Origin: Pseudogymnoascus destructans
Lineage: Eukaryota; Ascomycota; Leotiomycetes; Thelebolales; Thelebolaceae
Assembly: GCF_001641265.1 (NCBI RefSeq)
Contig: NW_020167532.1
Span: 310,001-374,000 of the forward strand
Direction of reading: 5' to 3'
DNA: 64,000 bases
Shown here: positions 10,912 through 21,243 of the stretch, piece after piece
Numbering within the stretch: the first letter of the stretch is position 1
How the letters are laid out: each line of letters begins with the position of its first letter
Notes under the pieces: model-generated
Seen by the model: the letters and a program-made list of their open reading frames with translations, nothing else
What the model was told of the DNA's origin: nothing
Databases searched by the model: none
Translations under genes and position numbers: made by a program

Positions 10912-12533
10912 AGTCAGCTCTCGTTCAGTACATCCTTGACCTAGACTCACATGGATTTTTACCCTAGCCGCAAGCCGTACAAGAAATGGCTGGCCTTCTA
11001 CTCTCTAAACGAGGCGAGAGCCCTATTAAGAAGAACTAGACTACCAACTTCATTAAGCGTCGTACGGAAATCAAAGCAAAGTTCAGTTAGAAGTACGATT
11101 ATAAACGAGCAAAATGTGAAGATCATAAGATAATTCAAGGGTGGTTCTCTCTCATACGAAACACAGTCGCAAAATACGGCATCTTATAGCAGGATATCTA
11201 CAACTTTGATGAAGCAGGTTTCATAATGGGAGTTATTGCTACTGCAAAGGTAGTTACAAGCTCAGAAGCAAAGAGCCGTCTAAAGACTATACAGCTAGGG
11301 AATAGAGAGTGGGTGTTAATTATCCAAGGTGTTAATTCATATGGATAGGCACTTCTGCCGTTCATCATTTTTAAGGCGTAGAATCACCTCTCTGCTTAGT
11401 ATAAGGACTCAGGATTACTAGATGATTGGGTAATTACACTAAGTGAGAATGGGTAGACTTCAAATTCAATTAGGTATGAGTGGATTCAACACTTCAATGT
11501 AAGGACTACTAAGGATACAAAAAAGATGAAGGGGGAACCCCGTGAGTCAATTCCCTCAAGTACCTGAAACCCATCTGACTCGGTTAGCCCACCCAAATGA
11601 TCACACGTGACCCCGCAGCTACCCAGAGTCTGCTCCTTAGAGTGAGAGACGAGAAGGCATCCTTACATTCGATCGACATACAAACAGTTGTTCGATCAGA
11701 ACCTATCGCCTTCTCATTCTTAACGGACATAAGAGCCGCCTCTTAGCTCAATTTCAACACTACTGTACAGAACGGAAGATAATCACCCTCTATATGCCAC
11801 CACACTCCTCGCACATTTTTCAGCCACTTGATGTTAGCTGCTTTGCTCTGCTAAAGCTTTCGTATAGACGTTAGATTAAAACCTTTGTACGAAACTGGCT
11901 AAACCATATTACGAAGCTTGAGTTTCTCTCTGCATTTAAAGAAGCATTCAAAGCTGCATTTATAGAGCAGAACATCAAGAGTGGGTTCCGAGCTATAGGA
12001 CTAGTTCTATACGACCTGTAGAATGTTCTCTCTTACTTAAATCTACACTTAAGAACTCCAACTCCTCCTATAGTTAAGAGTAACAATTGGACTTCAAAGA
12101 CTCCTCAAACTATAAGGGAGCTTAACTTTCAAACAGAGCACATTAAGAACTGCATTATATAGCATTAGAATAGCTCTCCTAGCTCAATTAATAACGCACT
12201 AAGCCAGCTTGCTAAAGGAGCTCAGGTTATGATGCATTCTGCTGTTCTACTCAAGGCAGAAGTTAAGGCTCTACAAGCGGCAAATGAACAGAAAAAGAGG
12301 AGGGAAAGGAAGCGCAAGACGCGTATAATGCAAGGGGGTAGTCTCTCTGTACGAGAGGGAGAGGATATCCTTTAGAGTGCTAAGGTTAACGCTTAAGTCC
12401 GAACGGAGGTGGCAAGTAAGAGTAGTCGGCAGGTGGGCTCTAAGGGCCGACAGTGGCGCTGTGGCACATGTGGTACTATAGGACATAATGCCTGTACGTG
12501 CGAGAAATACGTTATAGGATTGCCATAGATATA
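10912..12533 (+). pseudogene. RIP-mutated pogo/Fot1-type DDE transposase
   Basis: Conceptual reading shows a fungal pogo-type transposase. It starts ESALVQYILDLD and continues with YNFDEAGF (the first catalytic Asp region), VIQGVNS, FIIFKA, DWVITLSENG and YEWIQHFN. After the insert at 11532-11668 come YRLLILNGHKS, YMPPHSSHIFQPLDVSCF (the second Asp region), NHITKLEFL, QLAKGAQVMMHSAVLL, and a C-terminal CCHC knuckle CGTCGTIGHNACTC. It is dead. In-frame TAG replaces Trp at 11346, 11397 and 11454, and TAG/TAA lies at 11872, 12019, 12160, 12166, 12373 and 12394, mostly where the family has Gln or Arg. TGG to TAG and CAG to TAG are both CpA-to-TpA changes, on opposite strands, as expected for RIP. 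Confidence 0.85.
11532..11668 (+). repeat. Short dispersed repeat, copy 2, inserted in the transposase
   Basis: Resembles 8287-8420. It interrupts the transposase reading between the WIQHFN region and the YRLLILNG region. It begins GGAACCCCGTGAGTCAA and ends AAGGCATCCTTACA. Insertion into coding sequence shows that this ~137-bp unit has been mobile or copied. Confidence 0.6.
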
Positions 12534-12677
12534 TACAGTCGAGTCGCGATAAGTCGATTCGCGATAAGTCGATTCGCGATAAGTCGATAATCGCGATAAG
12601 TTGATGCTTTTCTTCTGCATGAATTAATTCCTCATACGATTCGCGATTCACTCGATATCGACTTATAGATCGAAATA

Positions 12678-13075
12678 ATGCCTCCAACTCGACTGCATAC
12701 AATGAAGACTGAGCAGCGTCGCACGCTCAGAAGCTGGTACTCTCAACAAAATCCTCGGCCTACCCAGAAAGCCTGTATTGAGTGGTTCTTACAAACATAT
12801 AATCACCGCCTTACCCAGTCAACAGTCTCTGATTCCTTGAGCTCTCGATTTGCTAGCCTTGATAGCCCGACTTCAAGCATCTCTCCCACTACCCAACGGC
12901 GAAAAGCTGCTGCTTGGCCAGAGCTTGAGGCTGCTCTCTTCGACTGGCAGAAGCGTATTGACGAAAGCGGAGGGATAACTGGGGATATTCTACAAGAGAA
13001 GGCAAAACAGATCTGGCAGTTGTTACCACAATACAAGGAGAAGCCTATACCAAACTTTAGTATTGGGTGGCTTGA
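12678..13075 (+). pseudogene. N-terminal part of pogo-type transposase
   Basis: ATG at 12678, then MPPTRLHTMKTEQRRTLRSW and an intact frame for 133 codons. It contains a psq-like helix-turn-helix (ACIEWFLQTYNHRLTQSTVS) and the start of the CENP-B/Tc5-type DNA-binding domain (FDWQKRIDESGG, GDILQEKAKQIWQ, IPNFSIGWL). It stops abruptly at the left border of LTR copy C. No catalytic domain is present. Confidence 0.85.
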
Positions 13076-14011
13076 TGTAATGGTGGGTGCACCAGATGTG
13101 AGAATCTAGCCACCCAAGGAAGGGATGATTTTACTAAGACAACACACTGTCTTAGGAAAAAGAGCCAAAGGGTTGTAGCTTAGACTATTCCACAACGCAG
13201 CAATCAGGTGTGTGATGTAGTGAAGTGGTTTAGACAAGTTGCAACAAATCTTGAGTCTGGGAACTCAGGGGTAAGTCAGAGGTTAACACCTCACTGACTT
13301 TTCAGAAACAAGGAGTAACAAGATGAATGCTTGGAAGCTTGTAAAAGACGTGGAAGTATGTGATAGTTGATTTACTGTATTGCCTGCTTGCCCTTTCTTA
13401 AGGAAAGGGCAATCCTATTTATGCCAAAGGAGTGTAGTTCTCTCATTTTCCATGACTTTCCATGACTAACCAGGCTTGGTAAATGTATTAGAAATCAAGT
13501 GTGACCCACAACTAGCTTGCTAATCATGTAGTGAACGTAAGAGAATCCCATAGAACCATCTCTTGGGTTCCTAGCCTATAGGAAGTGAAAAGGAGGTCCA
13601 AGGTCAGAGTACCTATAGATAAATTATGTCATAACTTAACCAATCTTGTGGGTAACTAAGGAGCGATGACGTGTAATGAATCATAGAGGGTTGTAGAAGC
13701 TTCTAGAGCTATCGTTCATGTTCCTAGGCCTCTAGTTGGTAGAGATATGCCATGTGGTAGTATTGGCCCACCCCCTTAAGGAGGAGATTTTCTTAATAAC
13801 TTGTTCAATGAGTGTTCAAATGATATGCCGTGATGTATGTAGCATAAACAGATGTAGTAGAAGAGTTTGCAGCAATCGTTGAGTAGTATTGCTTCTGTTG
13901 TTGGTGTGATAAGCCAAGATATGTATGGTGACTTGTAGGTTTGAGGAGGAGATTTCTAAGTTTGCTCTTGAGTTTGATAGCAAACTGAGTGCAACGAATG
14001 TCAGTATGACA
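13076..14011 (+). mobile_element. Solo LTR-like element, copy C
   Basis: 936 bp, TGTAATGGTGGG...GTCAGTATGACA, the same length as copy A and closely similar along its whole length. Unlike copy A there is no matching flank (CTTGA on the left, GACAG on the right). The pogo transposase on its two sides lacks about 300 central residues, so this copy probably marks a recombination junction rather than a simple insertion. Confidence 0.85.
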
Positions 14012-14289
14012 GACAGACTACCGATGAAGAACTACTTGAGGAGATAATAGAGGGGCAACTTGGGCATCAGAACTCTCAAAATGATGACGAAGAGGAGGAG
14101 CAGCCTGAGCAGCCTGCGCCTATGGCAAAGGAGGCCCAGGATGCCCTCCAGATACTGATTGAGTATTCTGAAGGCCAGGATGCTCTTACTACGGGGCATA
14201 TACGGGCACTAGAGCAGCTGCAAACAGCCATTGAGGCTATTCGAGCACAGTCACAGCAGCAGGTTACGTTAGATAGGTGGCTTACATAA
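14012..14289 (+). pseudogene. C-terminal part of pogo-type transposase
   Basis: Open frame TDEELLEEIIEGQLGHQ, an acidic patch DDEEEEQPEQ, then ILIEYSEGQDALTTGHIRAL and QQVTLDRWLT before TAA at 14287. This matches the acidic tail of fungal pogo-type transposases. It is separated from its N-terminal half by LTR copy C. Confidence 0.75.
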
Positions 14290-14461
14290 TATTACTCTAT
14301 ATAACGATATATACGATAAGACGATGGAAATGCTTGCTACGGATGCCATCGTCTTAACAAGGGTTTGACTGTATCCGGACACCGGTGTCCGTATACTGGA
14401 ACTCTGTACGAGGAGTTCCAGTATATAAGCGAACGACATCGCGGACACCCCTGGATTTATG

Positions 14462-14774
14462 CACCACCCCTGTAAAGATTCATATACCCTGAGCTTTAAT
14501 AAAAGATTTATATACCCTGCTATATTGTGGCCCTGCTCCCCACAAGTAGAGCAGCGCCCAACACCAGAAGCTTCCTTCTCCCCTCCCAACTCTGTTCCGT
14601 GGGTCCTCCTTCTAGAACCTCTCCTTCTTTGGCCTCCGCCGTGGGACCTGTGTTATAGGCGGGAAACATGGTTGGCTACAGTGAGGCATGGGGCCAGCGA
14701 TGCTGACTAAATGCGGCAGAATCTACAGTATTGGTAGTTAGCGTTGGGTATATAGATCTTTACAGGGGTGGTGC
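14462..14774. mobile_element. Small TIR element with transposase zinc-knuckle remnant
   Basis: Inverted repeats at 14462-14490 (GCACCACCCCTGTAAAGATT...) and 14746-14774 match at 27 of 29 positions. A further motif AAAAGAT.TATATACCC occurs just inside the left arm (14502-14518) and just outside the right arm. The interior on the minus strand reads CSTCGEQGHNIAGY, a CCHC knuckle like those ending fungal pogo-type transposases. This looks like an internally deleted, MITE-like derivative. Confidence 0.7.
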
Positions 14775-15533
14775 AGGGTATATAGATCTTTTGCCCATAA
14801 GTCGTATACGACACGGCTGTGCGGTCTGATCCTGGATTCGTCAACCTTTTATGTCTGCCATCATGAGCTATAGGAGAAACATGGCTTCAGGAAGAAAGGC
14901 CGAATTAGCTCTCTGTCATGATAACGTACTCCACATGCGGTGTGGTTGGCTGATCCACACAGGCAAGTGGTGCACTAAACCAGATATCCTAGCCTCCATC
15001 TTTTATTGTGTTTTTTTCCACCCAACATGCAGAGATCTTGTAAAGAGAAAGGCAGCTAATTGAACCTGACATCCTGCCTGTAGAAGAGATCAATGTCGCG
15101 CGGACAAAAGGCGGGAATTAAATTGTTAGTCACATGTAACAGTGTCAGTGTTGATGTCATGTGATGATAAGATAGACAACCCTCCAAAACCACCTTTTAA
15201 TCTTCCGGGTTCCGAGGATTGCGCCGAGGTTCAGCGACCATTAAGTGGATGCGCCCGAGATACTCGCATACACACCGGCAACAATCACATCCCTCCCAAA
15301 ATATGCACGCTTATATCGCAACAACATTCAGAGGCCATTGATTTTCCGCTCTCCACCAGCCCGTCGGACCTGTCTCTCCCTCACATATCTCACTTCAAAT
15401 TCTTCATATCTGAGATTCGAAGAAACAGTATCGCCAAACTGACGTAAGCTCGGCAACAGCACGACATTTCGAAGTGCGGGCCTGGTTTAGAAAAGGAAAT
15501 ACGCGCCTGTAGGAACGAAGACACGCCGCTACA
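14775..15533. other. Intergenic region upstream of the peroxisomal carrier
   Basis: No recognised gene. The part next to 15533 should be the promoter and 5' UTR of the carrier gene. Nothing else is identified. Confidence 0.5.
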
Positions 15534-16725
15534 ATGGCTGGACAATCAAAGGAGGCACCCATCCCTCCTTGGGGCCTCGCAGTAGCTGGCGCAACTGGTG
15601 CAGTCCTTGCAAACGCTCTGGTGTACCCCCTCGACATGTGAGTATCTCCTTGCTTCACAAATCTCCCAAGTCGGTGAACAGTTCTAACCCTCGCCCTCAA
15701 TAGTGTCAAGACCCGCATCCAGGTCCAAGTCAAGCGGAAGGCAACTGATGCTCCCCCTTCTGCATCTGACCCCGCACACTACGACTCGACATGGGACGCC
15801 ATCACCAAGATCGTTGACTCTGATGGATACGCAGGCCTGTACGCCGGCATCCAGGGGGCCCTGATCGGCGTGGCCTCGACCAACTTCGCATACTTCTACT
15901 GGTACTCCGTCGTGAGGACCCTGTACATGTCATCGCGGAAGGACACAGCCGCGCCTGGAACGCTGGTGGAGCTGTCTCTCGGTGCGGTCGCAGGCTCTGT
16001 GGCGCAGATCTTCACGATCCCCGTTGCGGTCGTCACGACGCGCCAGCAGACGCAGTCAAAGGACGAGCAGAAGGGCATGATTGACACGGGGATGGAAGTC
16101 ATCAACAGTGAGGATGGGTGGACTGGTCTGTGGAGAGGCCTGAAGGCTAGCTTGGTCCTCGTGGTCAACCCAGCCATCACTTATGGCGCCTACCAACGCC
16201 TGAAGGACGTCATGTACCCAGGGAAAGCAAGCTTAAGACCAATGGAGGCTTTCCGTAAGTACTCGTGCTGGCACCTGGTTGCCCAGAAAGCTGCTGTTAC
16301 TAACGAATTCTCCGTGTAGTTCTCGGTGCTATGTCGAAGTCCCTAGCAACTATTGCTACACAGCCACTTATCGTGGCGAAGGTGGGCCTGCAGTCAAAGC
16401 CCCCGCCTTCTCGCCAGGGTAAGCCCTTCAAGAGCTTCATCGAGGTGATGGAGTTCATCGTCAAGAACGAGGGCCTCCTAGGTCTGTTCAAGGGGATTGG
16501 TCCCCAAATCACAAAGGGGCTTCTTGTCCAGGGTCTCCTCATGATGACCAAGGAACGGTAAAATTCCACGCACCCTGTTCATTTTTAAGGCGTATTTACT
16601 GACGTATATATAGCATGGAACTTCTTTTCGTCCTGCTCTTCCGTTATATCCGCAAGATGAGGAGCGAGCAACTCCAGAAAGCCGCCGCGCTGGTGGCCTC
16701 GAAGGCGCCGCTTGTTGCCAAATAG
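15534..16725 (+). CDS. Peroxisomal adenine-nucleotide-type mitochondrial-family carrier (PMP47/ANT1-like)
   Basis: Four exons, 15534-15637, 15704-16254, 16320-16557 and 16614-16725 (334 aa), all GT-AG; the frame is continuous at each junction. The protein is a three-repeat solute carrier (MCF/SLC25). The first signature is YPLDIVKTRIQVQ after WGLAVAGATGAVLANAL. The second repeat has the degenerate IPVAVVTTRQQTQS preceded by SLGAVAGSVAQIF. The third has TQPLIVAKVGLQSK and GLFKGIGPQITKGLL. Degenerate second and third signatures and the WRGLKASLVLVVNPAITYGAYQ-type helix are typical of the PMP47/ANT1 branch. This branch exchanges ATP/AMP across the peroxisomal membrane to support beta-oxidation of shorter fatty acids. 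Substrate is inferred from family, not proven. Confidence 0.87.
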
Positions 16726-17306
16726 ATCCCACCTGTGGGGGTGTAGATAAGAAAGAGTTTGGCGTCGTTTTGGCTACGATTGTACGAGTCTGGGAGGGTC
16801 ACAGTAAATATAGAAATATTTAGACAAGATGTTCGCGAGCATTTATTTTATGTAGATACAGTCAATTAGAAACATCTATTGAACTAGTGCGTGAAAATCT
16901 GTAGCGGGGACTACCATAGCAGCCACCAGAATACGGCGACCAAAAACAAGACGTAGGCTGTCAATCACTGTTTACAGCAACAGTAAATAAAATAAATATA
17001 CTTAGTTACTCATCACCACCTTACGGGTTATACCAACTGTAAGTAGAATTAGGCTCTCAATCGTCCCAGAGTATAATTCTTATATTCGTTCCGAAACCGA
17101 GCCAAAGAGAGGCGCATCATGAGTCTTCAGCAGAAACTCGAGGCAAGCCGTTTATATCCAGAGCTTAAAACCATACTATTCGGAACTTGACTTCTAAAAG
17201 CACGGCATTCGATTTTATTATACTCTATACGATCTATTAAAGTTTGGTTTATACTTTTACTCCATCGTCCATCCGTTACAGGACACTCATTACCTCGTCA
17301 AAACCC
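16726..17306. other. Intergenic region between convergent genes
   Basis: About 580 AT-rich bp holding the 3' ends of the carrier and PIR genes, which converge here. No repeat or gene is recognised. Confidence 0.5.
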
Positions 17307-18394
17307 CTAGAATCGAGCGGGACTCTGAATTTGACCCTCACCAGCTTCGTGGGAAGCTCCACCTCCTCCCCCTCCGCTCTGAAGCTGACCATCGCCGATT
17401 TGTTGAGCAGCGCCCCCTCCTGCGCCGCTTCCAGAGGGCTGCCCACCCGCAGAGGCACCGCTTACTCCTCCTCCTGCGCCACCGCCGCTAGGCTGTGAGC
17501 CTTCCGCGCACGAAGCGCAAGTTGGTGCGCCGCCACTAGCTCCACCACCGCTGGGGCTGGCCCCTCCTCCGCTCCCAACCCCTTCACCCGGTTGAGTGCC
17601 GGAGGTTCCACCGCTAGGTGCCCCAGGCTGGGTGCCAGAGCTACCACCAGCGGACGCACCACTGCTAGAGCCTCCTTGATGGCCTCCTTGCTGGTCTCCC
17701 TGCTGGGCGCCGGGACTCTGGATCTGCCCGTCTCCAGCTTCGCCTGCGGCACCTCCCTGCTGCGCCCCAGCAGGATTCTGGACCTGCCCATCTCCCAGCT
17801 GCTGTCCTGCACCACTCTTAGGTTGGCCGTCTCCCACCTGAGAAACTGGTGGATCACCGGGAGGATCACCACCGCTGGCGCAGCTGATGATGTCGATGGT
17901 AATCGGCTCGCACTGGGGGGCGATAGACTCATCATAGAGATTGAAGAAGTTACCCGAGCGGCATTGGAAGAAGTTGGTGGAGCCCCTCAGGCCGAGCTTG
18001 CTGTTGCAGACGGAAAATCCGCTGGTGGTAAGGGCGTTTACCTGGCCAGGAGCGGGGTCGAATTGGAATTGATGGTTGGATACGATGGATCCAATGCGGC
18101 CCTGTGCGTCGGTGAGGATACCGTCTTTCAAGGTGGCCACAAGGCTTCCGGAGGAACCGCACTGAGTAGAGTTTGGCTTAGTAGGTTCGTTGACGTTTGG
18201 TGCGGGTGACAAACCTGGGCCCGCTTCTTCATCCTGGGAGTTGCGGGAGTGGATCCTGGCACAACCATGATCTGGAAGCTACCCTCAAAACTGGGCTGGC
18301 AACCAGACGAGCTGGCCTGCGGCATCGCAGAACCGTTCACACTGGTGGTGAGGGTAGCAGCTGCAAGAGCAGCAGCAGCGAATGAGTAACGCAT
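17307..18394 (-). CDS. PIR-type covalently linked cell-wall protein
   Basis: Two exons, 18394-18215 and 18161-17307 (344 aa), with a 53-bp intron (GTTTGT...CTCAG). It starts with a signal peptide (MRYSFAAAALAAATL...) and has a Kex2-like MKKR just before the splice. The globular cysteine domain follows: CGSSGSLVATLKDG, LTDAQGRIGSIVSNHQFQFD, FSVCNSKLGL and FQCRSGNFFNLYDESIAPQC. This matches the C-terminal four-cysteine domain of yeast PIR proteins. The rest is Gly/Ser/Gln-rich and holds PIR motifs of the type QxGDGQxQ (for example QLGDGQVQ, QIGDGQLQ). PIR proteins attach to beta-1,3-glucan by alkali-labile ester bonds through Gln in these repeats. Domain order is reversed relative to yeast PIRs, with repeats after the Cys domain. 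Confidence 0.87.
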
Positions 18395-19758
18395 GATAGC
18401 TATGATTGGGAACGAAGGATCCGGATTACAGCAATACAACGAACGGTATGTTGTAAGATGGAGAAAGGAAAAGGTTCAGAAAGAGGAAATCGTGCGGCTT
18501 TGTAGGCCTCTCGAGGCAGAGCTAAGGCTGACGGATGACAGACCCACAGTAATACCTGGCATGAGAATGCCGGAATCAGGACATACTCGTAGCCGTGGTT
18601 CATGATGAGACAGCAGAAATAGCTGCCAGCAGTTGGCAACGAGCGAGGACATCCATATGATGACAGAGTTTCTTACGTGTGGTCGAAATAAAGTGAAGCA
18701 CTCGGCCCACAGGTTGCGAAGGAGAAAACACTTATTCCCACCTATGAGCACCAAATAAGGGAGTGTGCTGCCCATAATGACCCGGAGACATGACGAAATG
18801 GCCGCTGAAGTCCGCTTGGAAGTGTGGAGCTTAACTGTGCCCAGACTGATGCTTGCAACCCCAGCTCAGAGAAATATAGCGTGGGATAAGCCTTGTTGGG
18901 GCCGAGAACATGATTGAGTAGCAGGGTCCTAGGAGGGTCAACCAAGAAATGCGCTGGTGCAACTAATGACCCTCAGGCCGTAGCTAGTGACGAAAAAGGG
19001 TCCTCAAATCATACGACGATGATTTCAAGGCGGAAGACCCACGACGTTGCCACATGAGAAACTTGCAGGCTGTAGACCAGACAACACTTTTCAAGGGACT
19101 TGATACAATCCCAGCTAACTTTAGCTAGTATCTGATCTGCGAACCACAATGAGAATGTGACGTTCATCTCCACACCCGTTGGGCTGCTGAGTAAGGACTT
19201 GAAGCGAAGACGAGATGAAAGTAGCAATATAGGAAACAAGAAATATCGCAGTATTGCTACCAGGAGAACGTACACCCCCCTGCTATTACCTTTCTATCAT
19301 TTTGAGTTTATAATTTTTGAGTTCATATTGGACCCGTCTCCTCAACTAACTTATTTAAAGGTTTTGGCATCACTGCCAAGATATTTTTGGGAAAAGCACC
19401 ATCTCTCACGCTAAGCCTAGCTGGGAATTCCGTCTCTAACAACTGCCATGGCGTAGAAGTTGGGAGACACAACCTCAAAAGAGAGTATAATTATGGAATA
19501 TAATCACCATACTCAATTTTTCTCAGTACAAATACTTCTAATGGCTGCACGTTGCCTATCATAAGTGTAATTCTCTTGTAGGAAGAGGGTTATTAGCCTC
19601 TGCTAACCGACTTCCAGCTCTGACGGAAATAGCTCAGGCGTGTCTCTCAACTGTAAGAGCAAGTGGAGATGAGCGTATTTTGCTCTCGAATAGACTACTA
19701 CAATATCATCAAAATGTTCCCAGTTTTTGAACGCCTGCTCCACAAGTCGATCGTCTCA
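18395..19758. other. Gene-free stretch upstream of the PIR gene
   Basis: About 1.36 kb. Only short frames without recognisable domains. It should include the PIR promoter on its left side and the MOSC 3' UTR on its right. Confidence 0.5.
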
Positions 19759-20931
19759 TTATTTCGTTTTCCAGTCTTGCATCATCAGCCGTCAAATATA
19801 CAGTGCAGTGGCGTCGGGAATAACATACCGAAAGTAGCCGGCTCTTCCAGCCGTTTGGTGACGCTTACATCATCCCCAATGCCGACGTTGCTGCCAGCTC
19901 CTTTTCCCAAATATCCGTATCTTCCGAAGATTGGACTGTACTTGTTGCCCTTATCCACCCTGCGGTCAGGCATCAACTTCTTCAGCATTGTCCCCTTCTC
20001 ACCCAGGGCCTGCTTGCCGGTCGAGTAGTCGATGTTGATACTGGCACACCGCGCACAGTTGGCAGTTAATGCCAGCTCAACCTTGACACCATCCTTATTC
20101 TCGATATTAATTTGTCCCCATAAATCTTCATACCAGGCACCCTCAGCTCCACTGAGGACAATGTTGGGACGGAACTTGCGGATATCCATCTCCATGCCTT
20201 CAGGTAGTCGCGATGACGTTTCGGCGAGCGACTCCTCCGTAACAACCAGGAACATGGCAATATCGGCAAATGTTATACCAGGAGGCCGCCATTTCTCTCC
20301 TTTCGCCGCGATGCTAGAAGGACGGTAGGAGGAGAGATACCGCGAGACTGAACGGGCTGTGGAGGCAACAGCACTTTCAGCAGCAGAAGGCCAGAGAGAG
20401 CCCAATACTTTCCTCCTCATGGTGCCGATATATGCAAGTACAACCTCATAGCCGAACTGGGCTGAAAACCAATTGTTGTATTCGGCGCCCATATCATAAG
20501 CTCGAGTAGGTGAGTTATACATGACAACGTCGACCATGTCCAAGTTTTCCGTATCTGGTACGAACGGTATTGTTATAGTCGTAGGCGGCAGGCTGCTCGA
20601 TGGACCAGCATACGTGACTGTAAACTCCTCGAGACTATCTCCATCTCCATCACTTGATTGCACGAGGGCTGTTTTGAAGAGCGCCATCTCAGTCAGTCTT
20701 GAAACGTGCATATTATTGAGCTTCCTCGGCTCATTATCTCCACCATCCACGCGGAGCAGCATGAATGTGCGATCATATTGTAAGCCTGTGCCTACCACTG
20801 TCGCCGACGACAATGCAATTCCGCGCAGAGATTTGACTGGATAGATGTAAAGCTATGCCAGGAGTTAGATTGAGTGAATGCCAGTAATTGTTCGCCTCAG
20901 TTTCTGGACGGCTTACCTGAGTGACCTTCAT
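19759..20931 (-). CDS. MOSC domain protein (mARC/YcbX-like)
   Basis: Three exons: 20931-20917 (MKVTQ), 20852-19829 and 19775-19759 (DWKTK stop), 351 aa. The tiny first exon is supported because it joins to LYIYPVKSLRGIALSSA, the standard MOSC_N start (YPVKS.RG). The tiny last exon replaces a read-through tail and restores the normal ending ATFDWK. The N-terminal beta-barrel is followed by the MOSC domain with RKFRPNIVLSG, ANCARCASINIDYSTGK (the conserved Cys region linked to molybdenum cofactor binding) and FGRYGYLG..GDDVSVTKR. Related eukaryotic proteins reduce N-hydroxylated compounds with cytochrome b5, so an oxidoreductase with molybdenum cofactor is likely. The exact substrate is unknown. 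No clear mitochondrial targeting sequence is seen. Confidence 0.87.
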
Positions 20932-21243
20932 GGCCACAACAGAGTCTAAGCGCACGAGTTAAAAAATAGAAACTGTGAAAATTGTTAAACCGGAGATGGA
21001 TTGAAGTTTTAAGACTTGAAGAAATTGTTTAGATGTAGAAATAATATTTTTGGGCGCTCAGATGGATCTTAAATATGTTGTGGTTGGAGATAACGCTGAC
21101 CAAATCTCGGTTGGAAAGGGCGGTCCGCCACCCCAAATCCGGAAGAAAAGAGGCAGGACGCAACTTAGACCGCGTGTATCCGTCAGTAATCACGACAAAA
21201 TGCTAGACAAGGATCTCTCGATTACTTTCCAACAAACTCTAGC
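20932..21243. promoter_or_regulatory. Divergent promoter region MOSC/GH128
   Basis: A 312-bp spacer between divergent start codons. Promoters for both genes are inferred; no individual site is called. Confidence 0.45.

Larger units (their letters stand above)
12534..14373 (+). mobile_element. Pogo-type DNA transposon, internally replaced by an LTR
   Basis: Left end TA-CAGTCGAGTCGCGATAAG at 12534, right end GACTG-TA at 14367-14373. The right end inverted reads CAGTCAAACCC...TTAAGACG, so the two ends match only in CAGTC and a TAAG.CG block: imperfect terminal inverted repeats flanked by TA, the usual target of the Tc1/mariner/pogo group. The left end carries CGCGATAAGTCGATT iterated three times (12545-12600). 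Coding parts are at 12678-13075 and 14012-14289; LTR copy C lies between them. Confidence 0.7.

Noticed and set aside
12271..12702. Minus-strand frame with RIDLSRIDLSR repeats
   Set aside because: Translation of the iterated CGCGATAAGTCGATT at the transposon end, not a gene.
13076..13109. Apparent extension of the pogo transposase to VGAPDVRI
   Set aside because: The last codons are read from LTR copy C; the transposase sequence itself ends at 13075.
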